DNA of 64,000 nt from Acanthaster planci. Taxonomy: Eukaryota > Echinodermata > Asteroidea > Valvatida > Acanthasteridae. A model generated the notes under the pieces. That model saw only the letters and a list, made by a program, of their open reading frames with translations. It did no database searches and was not told where the DNA came from. Below, piece after piece: positions 47,301 through 57,666 of this stretch. Location: contig NW_019091391.1 in assembly GCF_001949145.1 (NCBI RefSeq), forward strand, positions 1,210,487-1,274,486, read 5' to 3'. Made by a program: the position numbers and the translations under genes. Each line of letters starts with the position of its first letter. The first letter of the stretch is position 1.

Positions 47301-50300
47301 GCCAGCAGCTCGATTCGAGTCCCCTGATGGCCATGAGTCATAAACCTTAACCATTTGGCCACCTGCATCCATTTATCCTTGGGCAACTCTGGTTAATTAA
47401 ATTTTCACAGGGTTTATAACAAGCATCATAAACTGCATGGCGATGTCTGTTGGCACCAATGCGACCTTACGATTCGCATTTCAGTTAAACATTGAGTGTC
47501 TTCATGCAGGGTGGCAATTTGTTTTCCATTTAACGTCAGTCAATATATTTGGGGAAAAACGCCCAACGAAAAGCATTATCTCAGTCATCGGTCTCTGGCA
47601 TGTAGGATCAAATGTCTTCAAATATTTTGGGGGTCAGTGAAGGCTCAGAGTTAGGATTACACTTTGGGTCGTGTTCAAATGACTTGGCTTTGGTTTGAAA
47701 TTCCGCACATCTCTACAGGAAGTGGCTGTGGCCACAACCCCGTAGAGCTGTGCATAACTCCAAGCCACCAACAGGTCATTCGGACAATGGCCTTACCTCG
47801 TTGTGGCTGTCAAGTTCACAAACTGTGAATCCAATGTACTGGAGTGTTCCATCATCAATACCTTCAATGGCTGGAACTTCCCAGTCTGGCTCCTTGCCTT
47901 CGGCGTGGTGCCAGAAGTAGATTCGCTGGTTCACCTCGCAGGAGTGGTAGGTTGGGATCTTGGCAAATTCAGGGACTATTAGGAATTAAGTGGAAAAAGC
48001 TGTTGTGTTGAATGCCACTTCTTATGAAGTTCCATGACTTTGCTCGCAGGTTGAACCCAACCAGCGAGACCCAATCACCAGACCCACCCCAACCAGACTA
48101 ATTGAACCTAACCGAAATCAACAAAGCCCAGCTTAATCCTCCAACACAATAAAACTCCATCTAACCACATCCCACTCAACCCAACCCCATCAAACCCAAC
48201 CCAAATCAACCAAGCTCAACCAACCTAAAATGAAGGCTAACCCAAATCAACCAAGCGTTGGAAACTAGTCAAGCTACATGTACCGAAGCCAATCAAAATA
48301 TACCAGATTTTATCCATGTTCATATTACATACCTTGAATCCATCTCCACTCATTCCGAACTCATGCAACCAAACCAAACAAAACCAAACCAATCAATCTA
48401 TCCTTTTTAAACTCAAAAAGGTTCACCCTAAAATCCAACCACAATCTAATTCAACTTTAGAAAACCGAACAAAATTGAATGATTGTTTTCAAGATGTATT
48501 TTTTGCGTTGGGGAGATGTTAATTTATATACTAGTGCAGGAGGTCGTNNNNNNNNNNNNNNNNNNNNNNNNNNNNNNNNNNNNNNNNNNNNNNNNNNNNN
48601 NNNNNNNNNNNNNNNNNNNNNNNNNNNNNNNNNNNNNNNNNNNNNNNNNNNNNNNNNNNNNNNNNNNNNNNNAGTTGAATGATTGTATTTTCTATTTTTC
48701 CACAGTCCAAAGTGTAACTCTTAATATTCCTCAAACTGCCCCACTTAAATTCCATTTATAGAGATATGGTTGGTTAAAGTTTGAACTTTGATAAGCTCAA
48801 ATCTGGGTGAAACTGCTTCGTACAAAGTTACCCTTATACCCTTCTATTATTACAGCTACATAATAGCCAAGGGTATAAAGATAACTTTGTATGAAGCGGT
48901 TTCATTCAGTTAAAACAGAATTTAACTAGGGCAGTTTGAGAAATAAAGGCTGTAAGTATATACAGTACAGTGGAATATGGAAGCTCCATGTCATCTTGAC
49001 AAATGGAACATGGTTTGCAAAGTTTCAACCCAATGGGACATGGACTTCACGAGATATACAGCTTAAAACAGTGCCCTTTTAATTTCACGTAACTTGTCAA
49101 TCAATGATTTCATACTCATAACAGGGCAATCTAGGTCTCAAACCCTTCCCTTTCAAGCTATACACGAAATGTAATGCCAATCAGACATACAATTCGCGAG
49201 ATATAAATGTAACGCTTTAAAAAGTGTCCTTTTCAGGTTCGGTGACTTATCACGTAATGACGTCATCATCACATCAGGTCAATTTAGGTCTCAAACCCGT
49301 CCCTCTCAAGCCTCGGTGCGCCACATTGGCCCAATTTGGATTTGCTCATCGGCACACGGTTGGGCCAACATGTTGGGTTGACGTTGGGCCGATAACTTAT
49401 AAAGAATGGCCGACCTTTGCCAATTGTTGGGCCAATGCTATTATTTAATGGTTGGGCTAATGAGGCTTCGGCGATTGTTGGGTTGCAGTTGTGCCAAAAG
49501 CGGATCGATTGATGGCCAGCATCTGACCAAGGTTGGGCCAATACTAAACATGCATGGTTGGGCCAATTGTGTTCAGCTGATTGTTTGATCTCAGTTGGGT
49601 CAATCACAGGCCTACATGTAGCCATCATTGGTTGATGGTTGGGCCAGGTGGGGCATTTGCAGGGTGTTCAGCGTGCATCTACTTGGAACTCGTTAAGATG
49701 ATAATTACATACATGTACATGTATGTTTTGATGGGGGTCGGTTGGGAGTATTACCTATAACAATACGCTGTAACAGAAAGAAAAGATGCCGAGTTTGCTT
49801 TCTTTCTAAATTTTTTTTACCTTTACGGATTGATTGGTCCAATGATCATAATACGTTTTAAATAAATTTGCTAAATCAGAGATTGTACATCTGTGTTTCT
49901 CATGGTTGTTCAGCGAATAGTAAAATCATCATAGCATAGACTTTTAACTAAATTTCTCTGATTGCACTATAATTTTAACAGATTTGCTAACATTTTTGTA
50001 ACAAAATAATGATGTTGCAATCACAGAGTGTTTGGAGGGCTATAGGTTAACTTTTGTACAGCAAGAACAGCAATGCAGTTTCAGCTTGTCTACCTGGATA
50101 ACTTCTGAGAACGGGTTTATAGAAAAAGTAACAAATAAATACATTTACTGAGTTTTAACACATTTTCAAAGTATTGTCCCTGTGATTGTTCAAACCGTAA
50201 CAGTTATATTTCTTTGTAACAACTAGTAAAAATATTAACTTTCAAAAGTTAACGGCAAGTGAAATGAAATACTGCCACTAATTAAATAAAACAAACTTTT

Positions 50301-53300
50301 GTCTCCTCAACAACTGAAAATGAATCTGAACAATCTCTCTCACCTTGCAGAGCAAATCTTTGGAACTTCACTGTAATCATTATTTGGGTAAATATAAAAA
50401 GAAGCTTAGTTCATGGTTTTGGCATTCTAAAACCAGGGTTTGTATTCAAACTAATTATTGTCTTCTGTGGACTGTGGTAATTCTGAAAAGCATCAAGTGT
50501 GAATAATTAAACAATGATAGACAAGAAACTAATGAGTGTGTATGGCTATTGAAATTCGACAAATATTTTTAATTTTCCTCTAGTAACATCTCATCAAGGG
50601 AATTCTCGCGCATTATTTGCAGAAGAGGAGCTTGGATTTCTCTACAAAGTACTAAGTGTAGAAGATCATACACTTATGTTTATTGTTTATTTTGCTTTAT
50701 CACTTGCTCCAAGAGAGATTATAAAACGGTGTTACAATAAACTTTTGCTTTAGAAAGTTTCCCTCATCATGCAAAGTTTACATAAAAATAACTTCAACAA
50801 CAATAGATTCACAAAGGGTGTTTTACAAATTGGTAATAGTAGGCTAATTTGGTTGCAGCTTAATGTACTTGACCTTCACTCGGCTTTGGTAATTGGAAGC
50901 AAAGCTTTCAAATGAAAATTTGAGGTTTGATTGCTGATATTCACTAAATACCAGTGTCTCAATGCCGAATGAAAACTAAATCAGGCTTTGCACCAACCCA
51001 CACTAGTAATCACATAATCGATTAAAACGCAAGACTTTGACAATTTTGGGGGCTCATCGTAAACGAATCTCATTTTCAACATATGGAATCCACTGAAAAA
51101 TAACACACTAACACTTTTACCAAAGACTTTTGAAATATAAAGGGTGAAAAAAGGAAGAATACCTCATTTTATGAAACACCATGGAACAACACTCATTCCC
51201 TGTCATTGCTGCTGCAGTATTCCTCGGTGGATAGTTCATCAAGGTTGGAAGGACTCTTGCTTGCTGCAGGTTCAGCTACAGCTGCGGCGGCTGCTCGTCT
51301 TGCTGCCCTGCCACCATCTCGGTCTTTTGAGTAGCAGAGCCACACTTTGATCACCTTGTCAATTTGGGCATTTGTGGCGGACTGCACAGATGGGTTTCTT
51401 CAACAGCTCCTCGAAAAAATCCAAAAGATTTTTTTCACCAATTTCAAAGTGAATAGAGATACTGGAAAGGCAGGATTTCAATAAGTTTTGCCCCATGGGA
51501 TTAAAACATAAAGTTCAATCACTTACTGCGGATGACAGCAAGACTCAGCCTTTAAAATGCTTCCTTTATTCCTTTGCCGACCCAGTTATACTGTCATGCT
51601 AGGTCACTGCTGATGACGCATGTAAGGATTCTTTGCACGATGCTCTTTAGACCGTCCCCCTCCCAATGCTGGATAATTAGGCCTACAGTATGCAACCTGA
51701 GCAGACAAATAAAACAACTTTTTTGTATGGTCTACAAGAATGTAACCTGAACATTAAAGCCGACTGTAGTTTTGACAGTACAGTCGAACACAGACAAGAA
51801 CACTGTAAATCCAACATCATGGGTTTAACAAGGGCAGTTTTTGGTCCCAGGTCTTTGTTGTTTTCATGCAACTCAACATGTGACTGAAGAATGTTCTTGA
51901 TGCTATCTACGATTCCAAAATACCAATACTGGCCTCTAGCAATATCTTTTACAACAAGAGATATTTTGGTATTTAACAAAGCCCGTGGATCATTTGGCAT
52001 GGAAGGAAAATAAACTTTTAGTATTTCCTGTAGTGTACCAAGAGCTGACATAGGAATATTTGTTTGTATTGCCCAATTTTTGATATCAGCCATCAACTTT
52101 GCTTCTGATTTCATCGTCACACTTTCGTCAAACTCACTTTCCGTACTACTAGAATACTCATGATTGTTCTCATGGAAATGGTACATTTGCATATTTTCAG
52201 GAAGCAACATTAGGCGATCAAATGTTTGGTTACAGTCTGTGCAGCAAGCAGGACCAAAGAAGACATCTGTGGCACTTGCAGGCTCATCAACCATGCCAAC
52301 ATTAATAAGTTTGAGTGCTCTTCATCAGACAAACTTGCAGTCAGTGCTATTTCCTCCTCTTTGTCCAATAAGACAATAAGTACATTTTATCCCCAAACTG
52401 TCGGCCTACTCAACAGACCACCGTTTAATACAAGGTCAAAATTATCAGCTAAGTACTGTTACCGCCACATATCCAGCAAGCTAAACGTTATGGAACATGC
52501 GCTATAGGCCTACGTACATGTACATGTAAGGCCTACGTGTCAGTATAACGTTATGATTAGGCTGAAAAATAATTTTAAAAATCCGCCAAGCCTTAGGCCT
52601 GCATATCACATTAGAAACATGGTTTGCATGGCTTTAAGAAATTGCCAGGAAAACTTCTACACACCTCATCTCAGCAAACTAGCATGTACTCCAACAGCAT
52701 CTTGGTCTTTGTTGAGCTACATGCATGTAAGTTCAGTTGGTCGGTTGAAGATGGACTCGATGCTTGAATCATGGATGCTTTATGTGCACGAGACGGTCGG
52801 CAGAGTTACCGCGACTCTCTGCGCCAGCGCTGCATGCAGCTAAATCACATTGCGTTAACGATCACCATGACATGTGCGTGCTACATTGCACATGTACATG
52901 TACATGCATATATTATATGTACTGCGTATATACGTACGAGTGCGTACAAGTTATTTGGCCGCTTGCTACATGAAGCTAACTGCTGAGACGCGCGAAATTT
53001 TTGTGGTTTTTTATTTCATCATTTTAAAGCACGGACAATTTTGAAATGTTTTCAATTTATTGTTTAAGTTTTCAATTCATAATTATGATGTGCTACGGGC
53101 ACATTATTTTAATGCAACCCGGAGAAGGCATTTAAAGTTCAATTTTTAAAGAGTTTGACATTCCTAAATTTATCGTATGATACGTCATTTTTTTAGTGCA
53201 ACATGTGATATGGAAATCGCCGTTATTTTCAGCAACATTGGGCCAACAACGGGCCCGGCAACGGTAAACTGTTTTTTCAAAGTTTAGGAAAACTTTCTGT

Positions 53301-55212
53301 TCAATTTGGGCCAACAATGGGCCAACATCTCTTTAGCCAACTTGGCCAATGAATCAACCATTCAAGTTAGCCAATGTTGGCCCAACGAACTATCTGGGAT
53401 ATCGCCAGATATATACATGTATATATTTCACTCGCTTTAAAGTGTGCCCTTAAGGTCACGTGACTTGTCACGTGATGACGTCATCATTACATCAGGTCAA
53501 TTTAGGAATGAAACCTTGCCCTTCCAGCTACACAAAAATTTTAAACGCAATCGGATATGTACTTCACGAGTTGTAGCACTCTAAGCTCGTGCCCCTTTAA
53601 AGTCACATGACTTGTCGCCCAAGACGTTATCACCACATAAGGCAAATATTCCTCTAGAACCCCAGGACTTAATACGTCCCCACGCAGATCAGGTGTAACG
53701 CCCCCTGTTTTAATCAACGAAATAGTAGAATCCAGGCAAAATTCATGATTTGAAGAATACTATAGCCCACCGAATTTAACGGAATATTTCAATACCCAAA
53801 ATTGCGTAATAAATCAGTTGATGACCTCATTATGACGTAAATATTTACGTATTATCTTCACTTTAGGGTGATTGTTTGGTGTAACTTTGATAACGATCAA
53901 ATATTGCTAAGTTACCAAAATAGTGCCTCGAAAACGTGTACAAAGTCGATGGGCTGAAATAAATATTAAAAAATCAATAATAAATCATCATGACGTCATG
54001 TTTCTAGGACCACCTGTTCATAAGGGTTCTTCATTGGTACAAGTTTGATGAAGATCCAAAGTTGCAAAAGCACTAAAGTGGTGGAAGAAGAAGAAGAAGT
54101 AGAAGAAGAAGAAGAAGAAGAAGAAGAAGAAGAAGAAGCAAAAAAAACCCAGAAGAAGAAGCAAAAAAAAAAAAACAGAACAAAAAAAATGACTTTTTCG
54201 GAAAATTGTGAAAAAACCCCAAAAGAACGGCTTTTTCGCAAAATTGCCAAAAAAGAAAAATCTTTGAGGAAAGCAATAGCTGCTTCGACAGTGAATTCGA
54301 AGCAGCTAAAAAAAGGGTCGGGAATAGTACCTTTTTCGGCGTACCCGATCTTGACGCACTTGCCGTCGCTTCCCCTGTACTGCCAGCCGTGGAAGGGGCA
54401 TTCAATGCACTCGCCCTGCACCGAGCCACCCACAGCTAGGTTAGCCCCGAGATGGGCGCAGTAGGCGTCCACGATGTAGGCCTTTCCACTCTCGCCCCGG
54501 AACGCGACCAGGTTCTTGCCTGGAGAGTAAAAAGAACGACTGTTTTGCATCATAGTAATTATGATCGACATCACACAACCAGTCTTTGAAATTCGTTCAC
54601 TGACTAGCTGACAAAGATGAAAAGGGCGTGTGTTTAAGATTAAAAACGAAGGGACTTATGCTGTAATTGTTCTTATATAGGAATTCGGAAACCATTTCTG
54701 GATGACTATTGTATTTCATCAGATTTTTGATAAAAAAGAAGAGGCTTACCCGCCACATGGACGAATTTGTGTGCCGCCTTCTTCAATTCGTCCGACCTTA
54801 AGATCGACATCCAGCCATTCGGGTAAACGGGAGGCAATTGGCCGAATCTCCGGGCTCTCTTGAAATCCCCAACGCGTTCCTGGGCCGTCTTACCGTCGGA
54901 GGGGCCGTCCACGAAATATGCTATCTTGGACTCGTTGCAATAGATGGCAAGCGGCTCAGTGAAAGCCTTGTACAGCTTGACCACCAGGAAGGTGACCATC
55001 GCGACGGCAGCGTACACACAGAAGAATCGGAAGCCTGAGCTGTGGACGACCTGTTCGACTTTCTCGGAGACCACCTCGGCGGTGATGTTGGCGCTCTGGA
55101 CCCGGTCGGCTAGCCTCAGGGCGTACTCGTCAAAGGCCGGGGGACGGGCTATCATCCCGGCGAAGAAAACCGGCAGGATAACGGACAAAAGGGTGGATTT
55201 GGAGGGCGGCAT
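44220..55212 (-). CDS. nvd: Neverland/DAF-36-type Rieske oxygenase (putative cholesterol 7-desaturase), copy A
   Basis: Exons in coding order: 55212-54750, 54519-54331, 47975-47797, 46967-46915, 46577-46427, 45645-45466 and 44381-44220, giving 458 residues. Helices near 8-22 and 61-80 suggest a membrane-anchored enzyme. The Rieske [2Fe-2S] ligands are C175, H177, C195 and H198. The non-haem iron motif E-x3-D-x2-H-x4-H is at E281, D285, H288, H293 ([13 protein letters not shown]). In insects and nematodes the family desaturates cholesterol at C7, feeding steroid hormone synthesis; activity here is inferred. The start is chosen by alignment with copy B; the frame is open further upstream. Intron 2 is 6.4 kb and contains a transposon block and an assembly gap. 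Divergent from copy B. Confidence 0.92.
44537..44705 (+). repeat. Local dispersed repeat, copy 1
   Basis: Starts near CAGCAGAAGCACCCCCTCA and ends with a GTTGCTAGGAAAATGGCGCC/CTCTCTTGG block. Related copies are at 46250-46385 and 56955-57078, all within the nvd cluster. Confidence 0.65.
44841..45145. mobile_element. hAT-like non-autonomous element in nvd copy A intron 6 (305 bp)
   Basis: Starts CAGTGGCCAGC and ends GGATACGCCACTG. Flanks GGATTATG (44833-44840) and GGATTGTG (45146-45153) match at 7 of 8 bases, as expected for an aged 8-bp hAT duplication. Confidence 0.6.
45466..45645 (-). CDS. nvd: nvd copy A exon 6 (residues 346-405)
   Basis: Follows [38 protein letters not shown] and ALAEQYYQ at GTGTGC. 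Confidence 0.92.
45719..45788. mobile_element. Short foldback MITE related to 23037-23156
   Basis: Arms of about 29 bp (45719-45747 and 45759-45788) share TTTGCATGGNNGCCATC with the element in PAPSS intron 11. Confidence 0.65.
46250..46385 (+). repeat. Local dispersed repeat, copy 2
   Basis: GGCAGAAGCACCGTCCTCAT, TCGGTTGAAAAG and GGTAGGAAAATTGCCCCC correspond in order to the copy at 44537. Located in nvd copy A intron 5. Confidence 0.65.
46427..46577 (-). CDS. nvd: nvd copy A exon 5 (residues 295-345)
   Basis: Follows [21 protein letters not shown] through FQIDQ at GTGAGC. Clearly diverged from copy B but colinear, with identical length (151 nt). Confidence 0.9.
46915..46967 (-). CDS. nvd: nvd copy A exon 4 (residues 278-294): catalytic iron site
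   Basis: A 53-nt exon after CCAACAG encoding [17 protein letters not shown] with the E/D/H/H iron ligands. It is too short to stand out as an ORF. Donor GTAAGT. Confidence 0.92.
47186..47380 (-). repeat. tRNA-derived SINE, minus strand
   Basis: On the minus strand there is an A box TGGCCAAATGG (47361-47351) and a B box GGACTCGAATC (47322-47312). The body runs to GGGATGCCAGTCCATCGC (plus-strand reading) near 47188. Located in nvd copy A intron 3. Confidence 0.6.
47797..47975 (-). CDS. nvd: nvd copy A exon 3 (residues 218-277)
   Basis: Follows [26 protein letters not shown], then [13 protein letters not shown], ending DSHNE at GTAAGG. The length (179 nt) equals the copy B exon. Confidence 0.93.
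48050..48480 (+). repeat. Low-complexity AACCCA/AACCAA-rich tract
   Basis: A long G-poor run built from degenerate AACCCAACC and AATCAACC words, ending just before the assembly gap. It is not a clean tandem repeat. Confidence 0.7.
48548..48672. other. Assembly gap (125 N)
   Basis: A run of N. True length and content are unknown; it lies in nvd copy A intron 2 between a low-complexity tract and a foldback element. Confidence 0.99.
48727..48945. mobile_element. Large foldback (hairpin) element
   Basis: Outer arms TTCCTCAAACTGCCCCACTT and AACTAGGGCAGTTTGAGAAA, and inner arms around GCTTCGTACAAAGTTA and ACTTTGTATGAAGC, are inverted partners. The left arm has about 40 extra bases. Confidence 0.65.
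49018..49310 (+). repeat. 147-bp tandem repeat, left part
   Basis: GAGATATA starts at 49051 and 49198, each followed by an AGTGYCCTTTT word and later GGTCTCAAACCC. The array stops abruptly at 49311 and resumes after 53400. Confidence 0.7.
51193..51381 (-). CDS. Possible last exon of the transposon-associated gene (62 codons)
   Basis: After a plausible acceptor (TCTGTGCAG) the minus strand reads [20 protein letters not shown], an alanine/arginine run, then [18 protein letters not shown] and TGA. The composition looks coding. Its link to the ORF at 51683-52294 is a guess. Confidence 0.3.
   Translation of the reverse strand, partial: SATNAQIDKVIKVWLCYSKDRDGGRAARRAAAAAVAEPAASKSPSNLDELSTEEYCSSNDRE
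51683..52294 (-). CDS. Transposon-associated protein fragment (203 aa)
   Basis: An open minus-strand frame. Near the start is a Cys pair, [12 protein letters not shown], followed by an acidic Ser-rich stretch. [20 protein letters not shown], then [14 protein letters not shown] and GQYWYFGI, resembles the N-terminal region of proteins I associate with invertebrate DNA transposons (from memory, weak). The tail after NNKDLG looks unlike the rest and may be intron or decay. It lies in nvd copy A intron 2 inside the TTGGGCCAA-bounded block, so a mobile-element origin is the natural reading. I cannot name the superfamily. Confidence 0.45.
   Translation of the reverse strand: MVDEPASATDVFFGPACCTDCNQTFDRLMLLPENMQMYHFHENNHEYSSSTESEFDESVTMKSEAKLMADIKNWAIQTNIPMSALGTLQEILKVYFPSMPNDPRALLNTKISLVVKDIARGQYWYFGIVDSIKNILQSHVELHENNKDLGPKTALVKPMMLDLQCSCLCSTVLSKLQSALMFRLHSCRPYKKVVLFVCSGCIL
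53405..53665 (+). repeat. 147-bp tandem repeat, right part
   Basis: GTGACTTGTCACGTGATGAC and ACATCAGGTCAATTTAGG repeat words found at 49240-49300 in the same orientation. A further decayed unit starts near 53570 with TTCACGAG. Confidence 0.65.
54083..54138 (+). repeat. (GAA)n microsatellite
   Basis: Almost pure GAA with one GTA interruption, about 190 bp downstream of the donor of nvd copy A exon 2. The long Glu or Ser runs in overlapping frames are artefacts of this tract. Confidence 0.95.
54331..54519 (-). CDS. nvd: nvd copy A exon 2 (residues 155-217): Rieske iron-sulfur site
   Basis: Follows ACTCTCCAG. Carries YCAHLGANL and [11 protein letters not shown], the C-x-H and C-x2-H cluster ligands. 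Nearly identical in DNA to copy B exon 2. Donor GTACTA. Confidence 0.95.
54750..55212 (-). CDS. nvd: nvd copy A exon 1 (residues 1-154): membrane segments
   Basis: ATG in CAAAATGCCG. Hydrophobic stretches [14 protein letters not shown] and [15 protein letters not shown], then the family signature [16 protein letters not shown]. Ends one base into codon 155 at GTAAGC. Confidence 0.9.
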
Positions 55213-56359
55213 TTTGTTGAAGTGTAAGCAACATCCACTGGACCAACGACACCCGTGACGCCTGCGCTGCTTATACCTCGAATCTTTGCTCAAAATTGTG
55301 TGTACAGACGCGTAGAGCAAGAGACGTGGGCCTATGTATAAAAATAAACGGTATCGTTTGTTTTTAGCTTAGATAACTATACCCTCTGAAGGACTCTGTT
55401 TGGTTTATTGGTCAAGGTCTGTGACACATGTATATTCTTATCTTCTCAAATCTTGCGCTTTTTCTTGCTTTAAACATTTCCGAACAGAGAATTACATTCA
55501 CCACTTTGTCCCGTAGTGTTACGAGCTTAGATGAAATCGGACCGCAGAGCTAGTATATTTCTGTCCAAGGCATAAATCTAAAACATATTGACCTGATAAT
55601 ACAACGAAGTAAACGCATATTCAAGACAGATAGCCGACCAGCTTTATGCAGTCGTTAACTTCAGTGCACCGCTGTACGTGCAGAAATGCATACGCATGCA
55701 TTGTGAAACTTATAAAAAAAGTTCGACAATACTTCCCGGATCGTTACCAGATAGGGTTTTCGTGTTCTGCACACGGCCTACGTGCCAAGGGGAACGTATT
55801 TTGGTGCATAAGATTTAGCAAATTGCAGCAAGTTGAGCGGCGGGTCAAAAGACTTTTTCAAAGTTTTCTCTAAAACGTTAGATAAAAGTTGTCTGCGCTG
55901 CACGACTCTTTCCGGCGAAAAAGAGCACATTGGTCGATCATCCGCCGTCTGATTTTGCTTGGTGGAATCCCAGCTTAGTGTGAAGTTTGGACTGTACAAA
56001 AAATGGATTTATTCGCGCCAAGGCGCTCAGTATGATCGACTTTGACTAACCATGAACACGGCTGTGTGTCTGAAACCTTGGCTAAGATCGGTTGTAGGCT
56101 AAGCTCAGGAGACATGGTTACCATGGAGCCGCTAAAGCTAGCAACTTCTATACGCTCAGGTATAACTTTCCGCACCGCGGTTGATTAGTTCTTTCGAGAA
56201 GCAATTTACAAGTTACATGTATTTGTCATGCCTGTCTTTTAATGATGCGCTACAAAAGATGGTTGCATAAGAAAAGACAAATAATTAAGAGAAAACACCC
56301 CCAGCAACCACCCCACCTAAACATGGGATATTACAGTTCGCTTTATAAGGCATGTTGAC

Positions 56360-56557
56360 CAGGGGCGTAGCCACGGGGGGGGGGGGGGCTTGGGGACAAG
56401 TGCCCCCCCTCCCAGTGCCCCCACTAACATAAACTGGATCAATGGATGCTGCACAAGGATAACAAAAGCTTACCCCCAAAAACCACACCACTGAAAGCTG
56501 GTGCCCTCACATAATACGTGTGTGCCGTCTACTAGTACAATCCTAGCTACACCGCTG
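56360..56557. mobile_element. hAT-like MITE between the nvd genes (198 bp)
   Basis: Starts CAGGGGCGTAGCCACGG and ends TCCTAGCTACACCGCTG, an imperfect inverted pair. Flanks ATGTTGAC (56352-56359) and AAGTTGAC (56558-56565) match at 7 of 8 bases. Contains a G12-type run. Confidence 0.7.
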
Positions 56558-56954
56558 AAGTTGACGTCTATAGTACACCTGTCCTGTAAATGAAACGACC
56601 CAACATGACGCAGATACAGCGCATTAATCAGTCCGTACAAAAACCTACTAGTGCCATCAAGTATACAATATATGTTTTGTTTTCAAATTTCGTTATACAT
56701 TGAAATGAAAAGCGAACGTCAAAAATATATCAATATAAACTTGGGAGAGATTGTATCTCGTAAGAGCAAAGTTGGAAAAAAATGTCCCGTGGAAAGACTT
56801 GTTTCCAAATTCGAAGCACTGTTTCTAAAAACATATCTCACAAAGCGGATTTGAAAATGTACATCTCGTAATAACGCACTTTGGAAAGAAGAACACGAAT
56901 TTAGACAAAGTATATGTATATCTTACAAAAGCGAACTTCGGAAAAATTGTCCAC

Positions 56955-57078
56955 CTTGAGCAGAAGTACCCCTAATCGGTAGAAAAGAGCCATGCTTGGT
57001 CAGTAGTGTTCATTTTGCTGGTAGCCTCGGTTGCTAGGAAACATGCGCCCTCCCTTGGTGCAGCTCGGAGATCACAGG
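56955..57078 (+). repeat. Local dispersed repeat, copy 3
   Basis: GAGCAGAAGTACCCCTAATC, GGTAGAAAAGAGCCATG and GTTGCTAGGAAACATGCGCC match the order of the copies at 44537 and 46250. It lies just upstream of the nvd copy B start codon. Confidence 0.65.
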
Positions 57079-57197
57079 CCTACACCACTTTCCAAAAACC
57101 TTGTGGCACTACTGGGCTTTAGCAAGTTTTAACGCAGCCTACAGTATCATAGAAATCCCGAATAGTTACTTGGAACAGACTCTGCCCCAGCAGTAAG

Positions 57198-57666
57198 ATG
57201 GCACTGTCGAAAGCTGGAGTATTCACCCTAGTCTTTCCGGTTTTCTTGGCGGGTCTGGTCATCCGTCCACCTATCCTCGAAGACTATGCTAAGAAGCTGA
57301 TAGACCAGGTTCAGCGCGTCAATTTGACCATCTCTGCTGAGGTCGTTCCCAACACGCTCGCCGCGGTGGTCGACAGTCCCATGTTCCGGTTTGCCGTGGT
57401 GTACGGGCTGGTCGCCGTTACCACCTACCTCGCCCTTGGGGTCTACAAGGCGTTGAGGGAGCCCCTCGCCATCTATTGCGACGAGCCCAAGGTGGCCTAC
57501 TTTGTGGAAGGGGTGGCTGAGGGGAAGACCAAGGAGGAGCAGGTGAGGGAATTTAAGAGATGGCGGAGGGTTGGGGACGTTCCACCCGTCTACCCCAACG
57601 GCTGGATGTCGGTTCTGATGTCGTCTGAACTGAAGAGGAAAGAACACAAATTCGTGCACGTGGCGG
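57198..57666 (+). CDS. nvd: nvd copy B exon 1 (residues 1-156): membrane segments
   Basis: ATG in [23 protein letters not shown] and [16 protein letters not shown] are the hydrophobic segments, followed by [16 protein letters not shown]. Donor GTAAGA one base into codon 157. Confidence 0.94.

Larger units (their letters stand above)
49311..53400. mobile_element. Transposon-like block bounded by TTGGGCCAA-rich ends (about 4.1 kb)
   Basis: Clusters of GTTGGGCCAA words and their inverse at 49330-49660 and 53240-53390 flank AT-rich DNA with a transposon-type ORF (51683-52294) and another short ORF (51193-51381). Outside the block a 147-bp tandem repeat is interrupted. Ends are approximate and no duplication was found. 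Confidence 0.5.
55213..57197. promoter_or_regulatory. Divergent intergenic region between the two nvd genes
   Basis: The start codons of the two Rieske genes are 1985 bp apart, so both promoters should lie here or in upstream exons. I see no reliable TATA box. It contains an hAT-like element (56360-56557), a local dispersed repeat copy ending about 120 bp before the plus-strand ATG, and no ORF of interest. Confidence 0.5.

Noticed and set aside
49284-49628. Tryptophan/proline-rich minus-strand ORF
   Set aside because: It is translation of the TTGGGCCAA repeat words, not a protein gene.
54045-54464. Plus-strand ORF with a long glutamate run
   Set aside because: The run is the GAA microsatellite, and the rest is antisense to the Rieske exon of nvd copy A.
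53996-54574. 192-codon minus-strand ORF as a single Rieske exon
   Set aside because: Only 54331-54519 is exon; the frame reads through the donor into the TTC microsatellite, and phase and paralogue comparison fix the boundaries.
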